A DNA stretch of 64,000 nt, from positions 19,087,009 to 19,151,008 of the forward strand of contig CM033399.1 of NCBI GenBank assembly GCA_019426215.1, in the 5' to 3' direction. The first letter of the stretch is position 1; each line of letters opens with the position of its first letter. Source of the DNA: Buddleja alternifolia. Lineage: Eukaryota > Streptophyta > Magnoliopsida > Lamiales > Scrophulariaceae. Under the pieces are notes generated by a model. The model was not told the origin of the DNA. It was given only the letters and a program-made list of their open reading frames with translations, and did not search any database. Both the position numbers and the translations under genes were made by a program. Positions 55,767 through 64,000 of this stretch are shown here, piece after piece.

Positions 55767-56500
55767 CATAAAAATCCCTATGAAACAAAAATAGGCAATT
55801 TACCTCCTTGTGTAAAAAAAAAAAAAAAAAAAAAGCACACTGCCTCCCTAGACGTATTTGACCTATATCCAACAATATAAACACCAAAATACCCTTAGTT
55901 TATAAAAGTATTTATAGTATAATTTTCAATTTTATTTTACCTTTTTAAAATTATTTACATTTAATTTATTTATATTTTTAATTTTTGTTTCATCTTCTTC
56001 CCCACCCTTCATCTTCTCAACCAAAACCCTAATCCTAATTCACCTTCTCCATCGCCTCCAACATCAATCCTTTGTCAACTACAACATCCATCTTAAGTCA
56101 GCCCCACCTCCACCCTTCATCCACTGCCCAAATCACAAGCACATTTGAAGTCCACTGCCACCGCCGCCCAGCACACCTTGGAAGGTCGTTTTGCATTTCT
56201 CATCGGAGTCTTTCCGATGCAGTGAAGGTCATTTTCTACATCAAGACGTCATTCACCGCCTCCGCCAACATGATTTACCCTTCATAGCCACGATTCGTCA
56301 CCACCATTAATAGATCTACCCTCCTCAGCTGCCGTCAATTTTGCCTACTCTGTTTGTTGCCGCCGCCGCCAATTGTGCTACCCTGCACAACTGCAATCTC
56401 CATCGCCTACTCTAGTCGTTACCACCGTCGTGAACTACTATACTCTCCTTAGCCTCCATCCCAGTCGTCTTCTCCCTCCCTTGCTGGTTAATATGTAATA
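55767..56500. other. Spacer with poly-A run and CT-rich stretch
   Basis: A run of about 20 A is at 55817-55837. At 55980-56480 a C-rich, CCG-containing stretch resembles a diverged transcribed region on the plus strand (similar in style to 39720-40130), with only short frames (56072-56287) and no recognised domain. The left edge of the Athila F LTR should lie in or near here but was not found. Confidence 0.5.
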
Positions 56501-57346
56501 TACAGAAATATTCTACATATATTGTATATATGTTTTCTTTGAGATTGAATTAAAAACCATGTCTTTAGGAATTCGCTTACACTCTTTTAAATTCGTATTT
56601 ATGAACTAAAATTTTATAGACCGAGGCCATGTGAAGGCCGAATTTATGCTTGTTATGTTTGAATGTTTTTTTTAGTCGATTAATTTGGGTTTATGCAATG
56701 TTTTTGTAATTCGTTCTTAATGCTTATAATTGTTTGATCACCAATTGTTTGATTAAATGTCTAGTCTAGATATTGAGAGATAATAGATTAGGGAAGTATC
56801 TAGAATTACAAAAACCATATCTAGAATTGACTAGAGATAGAATCGATTCCTTTGTGTGGCTTTTCGTTTTAACGAGAAATTTCTAAGTGTATTTTAATGC
56901 ATTCCTTTTATATAAATTGATTGTTGAAAGGGGTAGAGATATAGTTGACTGTTGAAAGGGGTAGAATTGCTACACCGAGAGATTGGGTAGTAAGTACTTT
57001 AGGAAATTTTGCCTTTGCATAACCTATCTAATAATTGATTTAAACGGAATTCATAATTAACTTGCATAATTTGGTTGGATCATTGCCTTAGTTATATTTC
57101 TAGCCTTTGATTAAAAACTGTAATTTCTAGTGTGCTTGGTAGTAATTAGTGTTAGAATTTTAGTTTAAAAATCATCAACAATTATCGTTTGGTTTAACTT
57201 AAAATAAGTATATTAACTTTTCAGTACTTAGATAATTTAGTCCATGTGGGAACGATATTCAGACTTACATCCATTATTACTACTTGTGTGATCTAGTATA
57301 CTTGCTAGAAAAATATACATCATGTTTTTGGCACCGTTTTCGAGGA
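56500..57346 (+). mobile_element. Athila element F: 5' LTR (right part) and primer-binding site
   Basis: The LTR ends ...GAAAAATATACATCA at 57322; 57329-57346 reads TGGCACCGTTTTCGAGGA, a mutated form of the Athila-type PBS TGGCACCGTTGCCGGGGA seen at 61922. An internal word, TAATTGTTTGATCACCAATT (56726-56745), matches TAATTGATTGATCACCAATT in the LTR of element G (61348-61367), so F and G LTRs are related but clearly different subfamilies. The left limit is not resolved. Confidence 0.7.
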
Positions 57347-57447
57347 CTAATTTTTATTTAATATTGAAATCCAATTACTTATTTTTAGATTAAATTGTTT
57401 TCTTGTTAAAAAAATTTTTCTTGCTTTCGAGGTATTTGTGGAGTTGC

Positions 57448-58700
57448 ATGCCCCGTACTGTACACGAAGCACTCGAAGAATTTGATCCTGAAATAGAACG
57501 AACATCTAATAGAAGGAGAAGATAACAAAAAGCAACATTTCAACAGGAAAAACTAATGGACAATCAAGGAAATAATGATGTTCAAGGTGCAGAAGTTGCT
57601 ACTAATCCACCAAGAGCCATGAGAGATTATTCAATACCCACACTCCATGGAGCAGCAACAAGTATCACCAGGCCACCCATTCAGGCCAATACTTTTGACA
57701 TCAAGCGGATATTGATCCAAATGATACAACAGACGGTTCAGTTTTATGGGCTGCCGAGTAATGAGCCCCACTCACATATTGCCAACTTCTTGGAAATATG
57801 TGATACTTTCAAACACAATGGAGCCTCTGATGATGCTTTTCGCCTGTAACTATTTTCGTTTTCTCTCAAGGACAAGGCGAAAGCTTGGTTAAACTCTCTC
57901 CCAGTTGGTTCAATTATAACTTGGGAACAAATGACACGCTGGTTCTTAAGTAAATTTTTCCCTCCAGGCAACATAGCCAGACTGAAAAACGAGATCACAT
58001 ACTTTGGGCAAATTGATGATGAATCTTTATATGAAGCATGGGAAAGGTTCAAGGACTCACTGTGGAAGTGTTCACATCACTGTCTTCCTATTTGTCTGCA
58101 AGTCCAGACATTCTACCAAGGTCTGATAGCCACGACACCTTCAATGATAGATGCAGCAGCCGGTGGAACGATCATGAGTAAGACACCAGAAGTAACAATG
58201 AAAATGTTAAAAGAGATGGCTTTCAATAATTATAAGTGGCCTACTGCGAGGCTGCTAGCAAAGAAATTAGCAAGTGTACACGAGGTTGACACGTTCACAA
58301 CATTGTCAGCACAGATTTAGGCTTTAAACAAAAAGATAGATACTATAAGCGTCTCTGCTATGCAAGTGCAGACAAGTTGTGAATTATGTGGAGGAACCCA
58401 CCACAATACTGAGTGTCAATATGGAAATCCATTCGCTCAACCAACTATGGGTGAACTTGTGAATTTTGTGGAAAATATCAGCCGACAGAACAACCCATTT
58501 GCCTCCGAAAAATAGATTTGCTTTAGAAGAGATGATGACTAAGTTTATAGCCAGTGCTGAGACAAGGATGGCAAATCAGGATGCGAATATTTGAAATTTA
58601 AAGACTCAAATGGGTCAACTTGCCAACCTTATTTCAGCACGGCAACAAGGAGCATTGCCCGGTGATACAGAGAAAACCTAAGAGAAACGAAGGCAATAAC
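57448..58700 (+). pseudogene. Athila element F: gag, with stops
   Basis: The gag start is likely ATG at 57448 (MPRTVHEALEEFDPEIERTS), as in element G, but a TAA at 57523 closes it. The capsid-domain region continues: RAMRDYSIPTLHGAA, HSHIANFLEICDTFKHNGAS, a TAA at 57847, then LKDKAKAWLNSLPVGSIITW, SKFFPPGNIARLKNEITYFG, DESLYEAWERFKDSLWKCSH and a TAG at 58318. The zinc knuckle CELCGGTHHNTEC is at about 58379-58417, then frames shift. This is a Retrotrans_gag domain of the Ty3-gypsy Athila lineage. It is damaged at four or more places. Confidence 0.88.
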
Positions 58701-58859
58701 TTTTAGAGAAGAAAAGCAATTGGAGGATCCTCTGAGAGCACAAAAACAGACTCCTCATCCAACAAAGGTAAATGAGGTAAGCAAAGAGAGTTAAACATGC
58801 AATTTTCCAAGTTTATTAAAAAAATTTAAAAGTTGCATATTAACATTCCATTGGCTAAT

Positions 58860-59329
58860 GCGATATCTTAGATACCTAGTTGTGCTAAGTGTTTGAAGAA
58901 TATTCTGTCTAACAAGCGAAAATTAGAGGAGTTCGAGATGGTTAACCTCATCGAGGAATGCTTAGCCATCTTACAAAATAAGTTACCATAAAAGCTTAAG
59001 AATCCAGGGAGTTTCTTCATCCCTTGTATTATTGGTAGTTCTAATTTTGATAAGGTGCTATGTGACCTAGGTGCTAGCATAAATTTAATGCCATATTCTG
59101 TATTTAAAAAGCTAGGTGTGGGTGCAGTGAAACCCACTATTGTGTCTCTCCAATTAGCTGATAGATCTATTAAGTACCCAAGAGGTATAGTGGAGGATGT
59201 GTTACTTAAAGTTGATAAGTTCATACTCCCAGCTAACTTCATAGTTCTTGATATGGAGGAAGACTATGAAGTTCCACTTATCTTAGGTCGATCTTTCTTA
59301 GCTACTGGTAGAGCTTCAATTGATGTATA
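58860..59329 (+). pseudogene. Athila element F: aspartic protease
   Basis: The frame KLKNPGSFFIPCIIGSSNFD leads to the active site VLCDLGASINLMPYSVFKKL (Asp codon 59064-59066; DLGAS is the usual Athila form), then PTIVSLQLADRSIKYPRGIV, EDVLLKVDKFILPANFIVLD and VPLILGRSFLATGRASIDV, ending at a TAA (59328) in place of the expected next codon. The domain is complete. No RT, RNase H or integrase follows: an internal deletion joins this to the element's far 3' end. Confidence 0.9.
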
Positions 59330-60540
59330 AAAAGGGGAGCTCATTCTTAGAGTTAATGATGAGCAATATTTAATGTTATTAGAACTATGAAATATTCGTC
59401 TAATGATCAAACTTGTTTTCACATAGATGCTTGTGACTTTGATTTTTGAGTATTTTCAAGATGAGACATCGGAAAACCTGAAGACTATCATTGAGTTAGA
59501 GAGTGAGAGCTTGAGGGAAGTAGTTGTGAGCTTGACTGCTAATCCATAATATTAGAAAATCCATTGGCCAAATTTTGAGGTTTTTTAAAAGACATCATCA
59601 CCACATCCAAAGCCCTCTATTGTTGAGCAATTACCTGAATGGGAGACGAAAGGGCTTTTTTGGAACTGAAAAAAGCATAAGAGGGATTTTAGGTGGAGCA
59701 CCAACCAACATGTAGACATCATTGCTCTCCATGATCCACCATGAGCATTGAAAACAAATTCAAGCTAATGACTTTAAACAAGCGTTTCTTTGGAGGCAAC
59801 CCAAACTTTTAATTTTTATGCTTCGTTGCTTTGTTTTTCCTTAGATGCTAGGTTGCTTTGTTCTTTCCTTTTATTTGTTTGAGTCTAATTCGTATCTTCG
59901 TTGATGATATGTCCATTTTCTTCCTTCATTAGGTCACTGCTAAGTTTGGAGGTTGTTTAATGCTGCATAAAGGATACCGACTGTACCTCCATTCTCTCCA
60001 CTTAACCATTCAGGAAAGTTCCATCACCCATTTTGTTCTTGTCTTTGTTTGTGCACATTGGAGACCATGTTCTAGATTAGTTTGGGGGTGGGATCCATGT
60101 TATACATGTCCTATTTGATTTTTTGCTCAAAAATTTTTCGATTTATGCACAGCTTTGCAAGTAGGACGCTATTGAATTTATTTCATAAATGATTGCATCT
60201 TTACTTAGAGATTAAATTCTTTTCTTCCTCTAATATATCTAAGTCGAAATTCCTTGTCAGTGATCAATATGCTTTTATCTTGTGTCTTGATGTCCTTTTT
60301 AGACTTGTTTATGTGAATTTTTGGGACTTAAGATATTGAACCTTTAATTTTGTTAATCTTGAGGGATATAATGATATTGCAAAGCCACGAGATGATTTAG
60401 GCCATCTTTCATTTTTCTTAAGACATAACATTAGCTTGCACTATATTACATAAACTCTAGACCTTGTTTTGAGCTTTATTGATAAAAATGGAGTGTGCTA
60501 AGCACACTAAAACCACCATTCTCTTTTCTTTCATAAACCA
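59330..60540 (+). other. Athila element F: 3' end after an internal deletion
   Basis: The words CGTTTCTTTGGAGGCAACCC near 59784 and GATTAGTTTGGGGGTGGGAT near 60075 are standard in plant Athila elements after the integrase and before the 3' LTR. So RT-RNase H-integrase (about 3 kb) is missing between 59330 and about 59690. The rest is AT-rich and non-coding. A small perfect palindrome-like GTGTGCTAAGCACAC is at 60492-60506. Element G's LTR begins at 60541 and no F 3' LTR was identified. Confidence 0.7.
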
Positions 60541-61918
60541 TGTTAGGTCTCATATTTTACATATTTTCATTATGATTTACCTCACATTTATCTTTATTTT
60601 ATGCCTTGTTGTTAGTCTTTTGCTTTATTTTTAGCCTAATTTATGTATTTTGATTTCTAAGTCGTTTCAATGCTTTTATAGGCATAAAAGCGATGATTTT
60701 GATGAGTTGAAGGAGTATTTATTACAAGAATAATGAAGGCTATCCAAGAGGATGTGAAGAAATGCATTTGAAAGGCCAAACGAGAATGTTTCGTTGAAGA
60801 AAAATGAAGAGGAAAATTTCTGCACAGGCAACTGCACAACTGTGCAGATATTTTGCACAGGCAACTGCACAACTGTGCAGATATTCTGCACAGCTGTGCA
60901 GCTGCGAATTTTTGTGGGCCGATTTTATGACTTGGATGAGCATAATTTATGTATCTAAGACTCCTTTTTAGTTAAAAAGAAATGGCAAAAACATTTATAT
61001 AGGCTAGAGTGAGGTGGAAGAGCATAATTCATTCATTCTTACAAAAAAAGTAGATCTTGGAGAGAAAAGAAGACTTCTAGAGAGAGAAAGGAGATCTTGA
61101 AGAGTTCTTGGAGAAGAGTTCTTGGAGAAAAGTTTCATCTTCTCAAGTTGTATTCTTCCAATCCTCCATTGTTGAACATGAGTAACTTTATGTTTATGCA
61201 ATTTATTTCTTGTTTTTCTTTAATTATGTATAGCTAAATTATTTTCTAGGGTTTAAGATGTAGTCTTGTGTATTGATTTGGATTATTGATGATTGATGGA
61301 TGTGATTTCTTGTTTGGTTTATCTATTAATGAGTGTTTAATGCTTGTAATTGATTGATCACCAATTGCATGATTTAAGATGAATTAAGAAGTACCGGGAG
61401 GTGAATTAGTTTATTGGTTCGGATTTAATAGACATGTGTAAATTGCTTAATAGGGATATTGGTAATTTTGCATGAGACTAGTAAACAATATTCATAGAAC
61501 TTAATGGATTCATCTAAATTAGTTTTTGATCATGGGAGTGACGTTAATTAATTTAGGTGGGTACTCATGAAGATCTCGGGAGAGTATTCATGTCTTTAAG
61601 GAAATTAGGTCTTTAATTTAAACAAGAATGATAATCCATTGAAAGTCAATAATCCATAGAAATACCTTGATGAAATCTTAATCCCTAGGCCTTTCGTTAA
61701 TTGATTGTTCGTTTTAATTATATTTGTGTTAATTATTTATAATTAATTTTGTTTTTATAAATTTATGCTTTTAGTTAGTTAAAATCTCAAATCTTTGATA
61801 ATCGATAGTCTAAATAATAAGATAAACTTTGTTTGGTACTTGATAACCTTCCCTGTGGAGACGATCTTACTTTCACTATATTATTTGTTCGATTCCGTGT
61901 TGTTACGGACGGTTAACA
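60541..61918 (+). mobile_element. Athila element G: 5' LTR
   Basis: The likely LTR runs from TGTTAGGTCTCATATTTTAC to ...TTACGGACGGTTAACA, 1378 bp, with two bases before the PBS. Its length suits Athila. It includes two and a half copies of a 33-bp repeat (60821-60904), a run of near-repeats AGAGTTCTTGGAGA (61096-61130), and the word shared with F at 61348. The right end is fixed by the PBS; the left end is chosen from the TG start and is less certain. Its partner LTR is beyond the window. Confidence 0.7.
60821..60904. repeat. 33-bp tandem repeat in the LTR of element G
   Basis: Units at 60821-60853 and 60854-60886 begin TGCACAGGCAACTGCACAAC and differ at one base; a partial third unit (60887-60904, TGCACAGCTGTGCAGCTG) is self-complementary. 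GTGCA/TGCAC words give strong hairpin potential. They may act as transcription-factor sites or shape the LTR's RNA; that is inference. Confidence 0.9.
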
Positions 61919-61920
61919 AA

Positions 61921-61939
61921 TTGGCACCGTTGCCGGGGA
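61921..61939 (+). other. Primer-binding site of Athila element G
   Basis: TTGGCACCGTTGCCGGGGA, two bases after the LTR, is the standard Athila-type primer-binding region. It is in better shape than the F copy at 57329. Confidence 0.88.
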
Positions 61940-62073
61940 AGGCAACAAATAGTCAATATCAATAAAAAGTTAATTCTTATTAGTTTAGACATTTATTTTT
62001 ATTTTATTTTCGATTTTTTTTATCATCTGTCTCGCTCTGATCTTAATTTCTGTTTTAGGTTGAATATTGGTAG

Positions 62074-63603
62074 ATGCACAGGCGTTCTTTGAGTGCACCT
62101 GCTCTTGAAATCGATCCAGAACCAGAACGAACTTTTCGAAGAGGCAGACGTCAACAAAGAGAGCATCGTAGAATGGCAGAAGAAATACAAAGGATTGAAC
62201 CTGCTGCGCAGAGAACTCTCCGGGATTATGCTACACCAACATATCAGAACTTAACCTCTAGCATAGCGGTACCAAATGTTCAGGCCAACACCTTTGAGTT
62301 GAAGCCGGCTATTATTCAAATGCTCCAACACACTGCATTTGAGGGAGATATTGAGAGGGAGGATCCTCATTCTCATCTGGGGAATTTTTTGGAAATCTGC
62401 AGCACTTTCAAGATGAATGGCGTTACTGAAGATGCCATAAGATTGCGACTCTTCCCATTCTCCCTGTCTAAAAGAGCTAAGGAGTGGCTGAAAAATCAGC
62501 CGGCAAATAAGTTCACCACTTGGGCTGATTTGTCGACTGCGTTTCTGACCAAGTATTTTCCCCCAGCCAAGACTGCTCAGTTAAGGAATGCAATCACAGG
62601 ATTTATGCAAACTGATAGTGAAACCCTCTATCAAGCATGGGAAAGGTACAAAGAATTACTCAGAAAATGCCCCCATCACGGTATTCCTAGTTGGATGCTT
62701 GTGCAGACCTTCTACAATGGTCTGTCACATAGTATCCGGATGAATATCGATGCAGCTGCAGGAGGGAGTTTTATGGCAAAGAATCCGGATGATGCATTGG
62801 CTCTTATGGACGAAATGGCATCCAACAGTTATCAGTGGGCAAGTGATAGTCGGGCTGCAAAGAAAACACCGGGCATACACAATGTAGATAACATTACATT
62901 GCTAAATGCTAACATTGAAGCACTTGTCAAGCACATGGAGGGACTCAAGGGAAATGTCAGTGCAGTATCTCAACCTACTTTAGCTTGTGATGTTTGTGGG
63001 GAACCTCATATGGCTACTGATTGCCCACTCATCGAGCAAGCTAACTATTTATCCAATCAGAATAAGCAGCAAGGAAATCCATTTTCGAACACCTACAATT
63101 CGGGTTGGCGAAATCACCCTAACTTTTCTTGGGGAGGCCAAGGGAACCAAGGAGTTCAAGCAAATCCTCCTAGACAACAATTTCCTCCAGGTTTCCAACA
63201 ACATGGTCCTCAGAATTTTCAACAACCAAATCAGCAGGGACCACCACCTCGAGAACCACAAGCTTGGGAATTAGCCATTGAAAAGCTCGCTAATGGAACA
63301 GCAAAACGGTTTGAGAATCTGGAAGCAAAAATTGATCTGGTAGTGGGAGCAACGAAGAATCTGGAATTACAAGTTGGACAATTGGCAAGTTCTATGAATT
63401 CGAGGTCAAAGGATACACTGCCTAGCCAAACAGAGGAGAATCCGAGAGGACAGTGTAATGCAGTGACTCTGATAAACGAAAATATAATTGAAGAATTTGA
63501 GCCACATGTTGTACACAGAGATGAATTTGTGATGAAAGATAATTCAATCTTTGAATCTTCAGACAAGGTTGAGCCAGAAAGGTTATCCCGAAGCCATATG
63601 TGA
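62074..63603 (+). CDS. Athila element G: Gag
   Basis: An uninterrupted 509-codon frame from MHRRSLSAPALEIDPEPERT. A Retrotrans_gag domain covers about residues 50-250 (HSHLGNFLEICSTFKMNGVT, RLRLFPFSLSKRAKEWLKNQ, TAFLTKYFPPAKTAQLRNAI, ETLYQAWERYKELLRKCPHH, NIDAAAGGSFMAKNPDDALA). A zinc knuckle CDVCGEPHMATDC lies near residue 306-318, then a Q/N/P-rich region (about 345-400) and a short coiled segment. Gag forms the particle that packages the element's RNA. The last six codons are out of the ancestral frame: a one-base shift at about 63585-63588 diverts translation to a TGA, and the conserved PKPYVKPYVPPIPFPQRLQ continues in the next frame. Confidence 0.92.
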   Translation: MHRRSLSAPALEIDPEPERTFRRGRRQQREHRRMAEEIQRIEPAAQRTLRDYATPTYQNLTSSIAVPNVQANTFELKPAIIQMLQHTAFEGDIEREDPHSHLGNFLEICSTFKMNGVTEDAIRLRLFPFSLSKRAKEWLKNQPANKFTTWADLSTAFLTKYFPPAKTAQLRNAITGFMQTDSETLYQAWERYKELLRKCPHHGIPSWMLVQTFYNGLSHSIRMNIDAAAGGSFMAKNPDDALALMDEMASNSYQWASDSRAAKKTPGIHNVDNITLLNANIEALVKHMEGLKGNVSAVSQPTLACDVCGEPHMATDCPLIEQANYLSNQNKQQGNPFSNTYNSGWRNHPNFSWGGQGNQGVQANPPRQQFPPGFQQHGPQNFQQPNQQGPPPREPQAWELAIEKLANGTAKRFENLEAKIDLVVGATKNLELQVGQLASSMNSRSKDTLPSQTEENPRGQCNAVTLINENIIEEFEPHVVHRDEFVMKDNSIFESSDKVEPERLSRSHM

Positions 63604-64000
63604 AACCATATGTTCCTCCAATTCCATTTCCCCAAAGGTTGCAACACAAGAGGTTGGACAAGCAGCAAGAGAAATTTTTTCAAACACTTAAACTGTTGAA
63701 CCGCAACATTCCGTATACAGATGCTCGGGCTCAGATGCCTGTTTGTGAGAAGTTTCTCAAAGAGCTGTTGAGCAATAGAAAGAAATTAGAAGACGTGGAA
63801 ACAATCTCCTTGAATGAAGAATGCAGTGCCATAATCCAACGAAACATTCCTCCAAAGCTAAAGGATCCAGGGAGTTTTTCAATTCCTTGCACTATTGAAA
63901 AATTCCACTTTGATAAAGCACTTTGTGATTTAGGAGCTAGTGTTAGTCTAATGCCTTATTCAATTTGCAGGAAATTAGGCTTTCAAAAGCTTAAAAACAC
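63588..64000 (+). pseudogene. Athila element G: start of pol (protease), runs off the window
   Basis: In the frame starting at 63588 one reads PKPYVKPYVPPIPFPQRLQH, RLDKQQEKFFQTLKLLNRNI, MPVCEKFLKELLSNRKKLED, LKDPGSFSIPCTIE and the protease active site DLGASVSLMPYSICRKLGFQ (Asp codon 63927-63929). It is open to the end of the window. In intact Athila elements gag and pol are one long frame, so the shift at about 63587 is a defect unless the element uses frameshifting, which I would not assume. RT, RNase H and integrase should lie beyond 64000. Confidence 0.88.

Noticed and set aside
56072..56287. Short reading frame as a gene
   Set aside because: 71 codons, low complexity, no domain, no conserved neighbour; more likely leader-like or LTR sequence.

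Overview
This window is nuclear DNA of a flowering plant, most likely a eudicot; I cannot fix the species. The evidence is a spliced, AT-rich gene with GT-AG introns, a chloroplast gene fragment inside one intron, plant-type Copia, Athila and Tat retrotransposons, a plant Helitron with an RPA1-like gene, a tRNA-type SINE and a fold-back MITE. Only one host gene is visible; about 90% of the window is transposable-element sequence, mostly broken and nested.

Region by region. 1-6408: promoter, 5' leader and seven coding exons of an SPX-MFS vacuolar phosphate transporter (PHT5/VPT type), 509 intact codons in phase. Its last roughly 190 codons are not found in the 57 kb that follow. 2681-2880 is a plastid ycf4 insertion in an intron. 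6409-9850: intron or 3' flank with a MITE candidate (6543-6949) and a probable solo LTR (8066-9694). 9851-28505: a nest of related Copia elements on both strands. Element B (minus; LTRs 9851-13036, coding 13037-16127) is cut by element A (plus; LTR 16128-17764, gag 20128-20402). A's gag is cut by element C (minus; LTR 20403-20850, coding 22262-25630, PBS 27553, LTR 27567-28505). A gypsy LTR sits in A's leader and an unclassified repeat cuts C. About 28505-36865: a decayed Rep/helicase Helitron on the minus strand, abutting C's LTR.

36865-45302: low-coding DNA with a 2.57-kb-spaced direct repeat carrying a TATA box, a GAGCTC-rich simple array, a 385-bp and a near-identical 611-bp tandem duplication, and an LTR-like block ending at 45302. 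45303-48269: a truncated Copia (D, plus) with in-frame stops. 48287-54327: a complete non-autonomous minus-strand Tat-type element (E) with LTRs, PBS, PPT and the 5-bp target duplication CTTAT. 54328-57322: MITE, SINE with a 15-bp target duplication, and the LTR of Athila F. 57329-60540: Athila F (gag, protease, no RT or integrase). 60541-64000: Athila G, the best-preserved element, running off the window's end.

How it fits together: the host gene would take up inorganic phosphate into the vacuole under control of its SPX sensor domain. Everything after it is explained by successive insertion, deletion and local duplication. I found no operon, CRISPR array or unfamiliar multi-gene system. The most unusual items are the abrupt loss of the transporter's C-terminus, the plastid insert, the intact LTR element with no pol, the recent 611-bp duplication, and the fact that all three Copia integrases have each lost a different catalytic residue.
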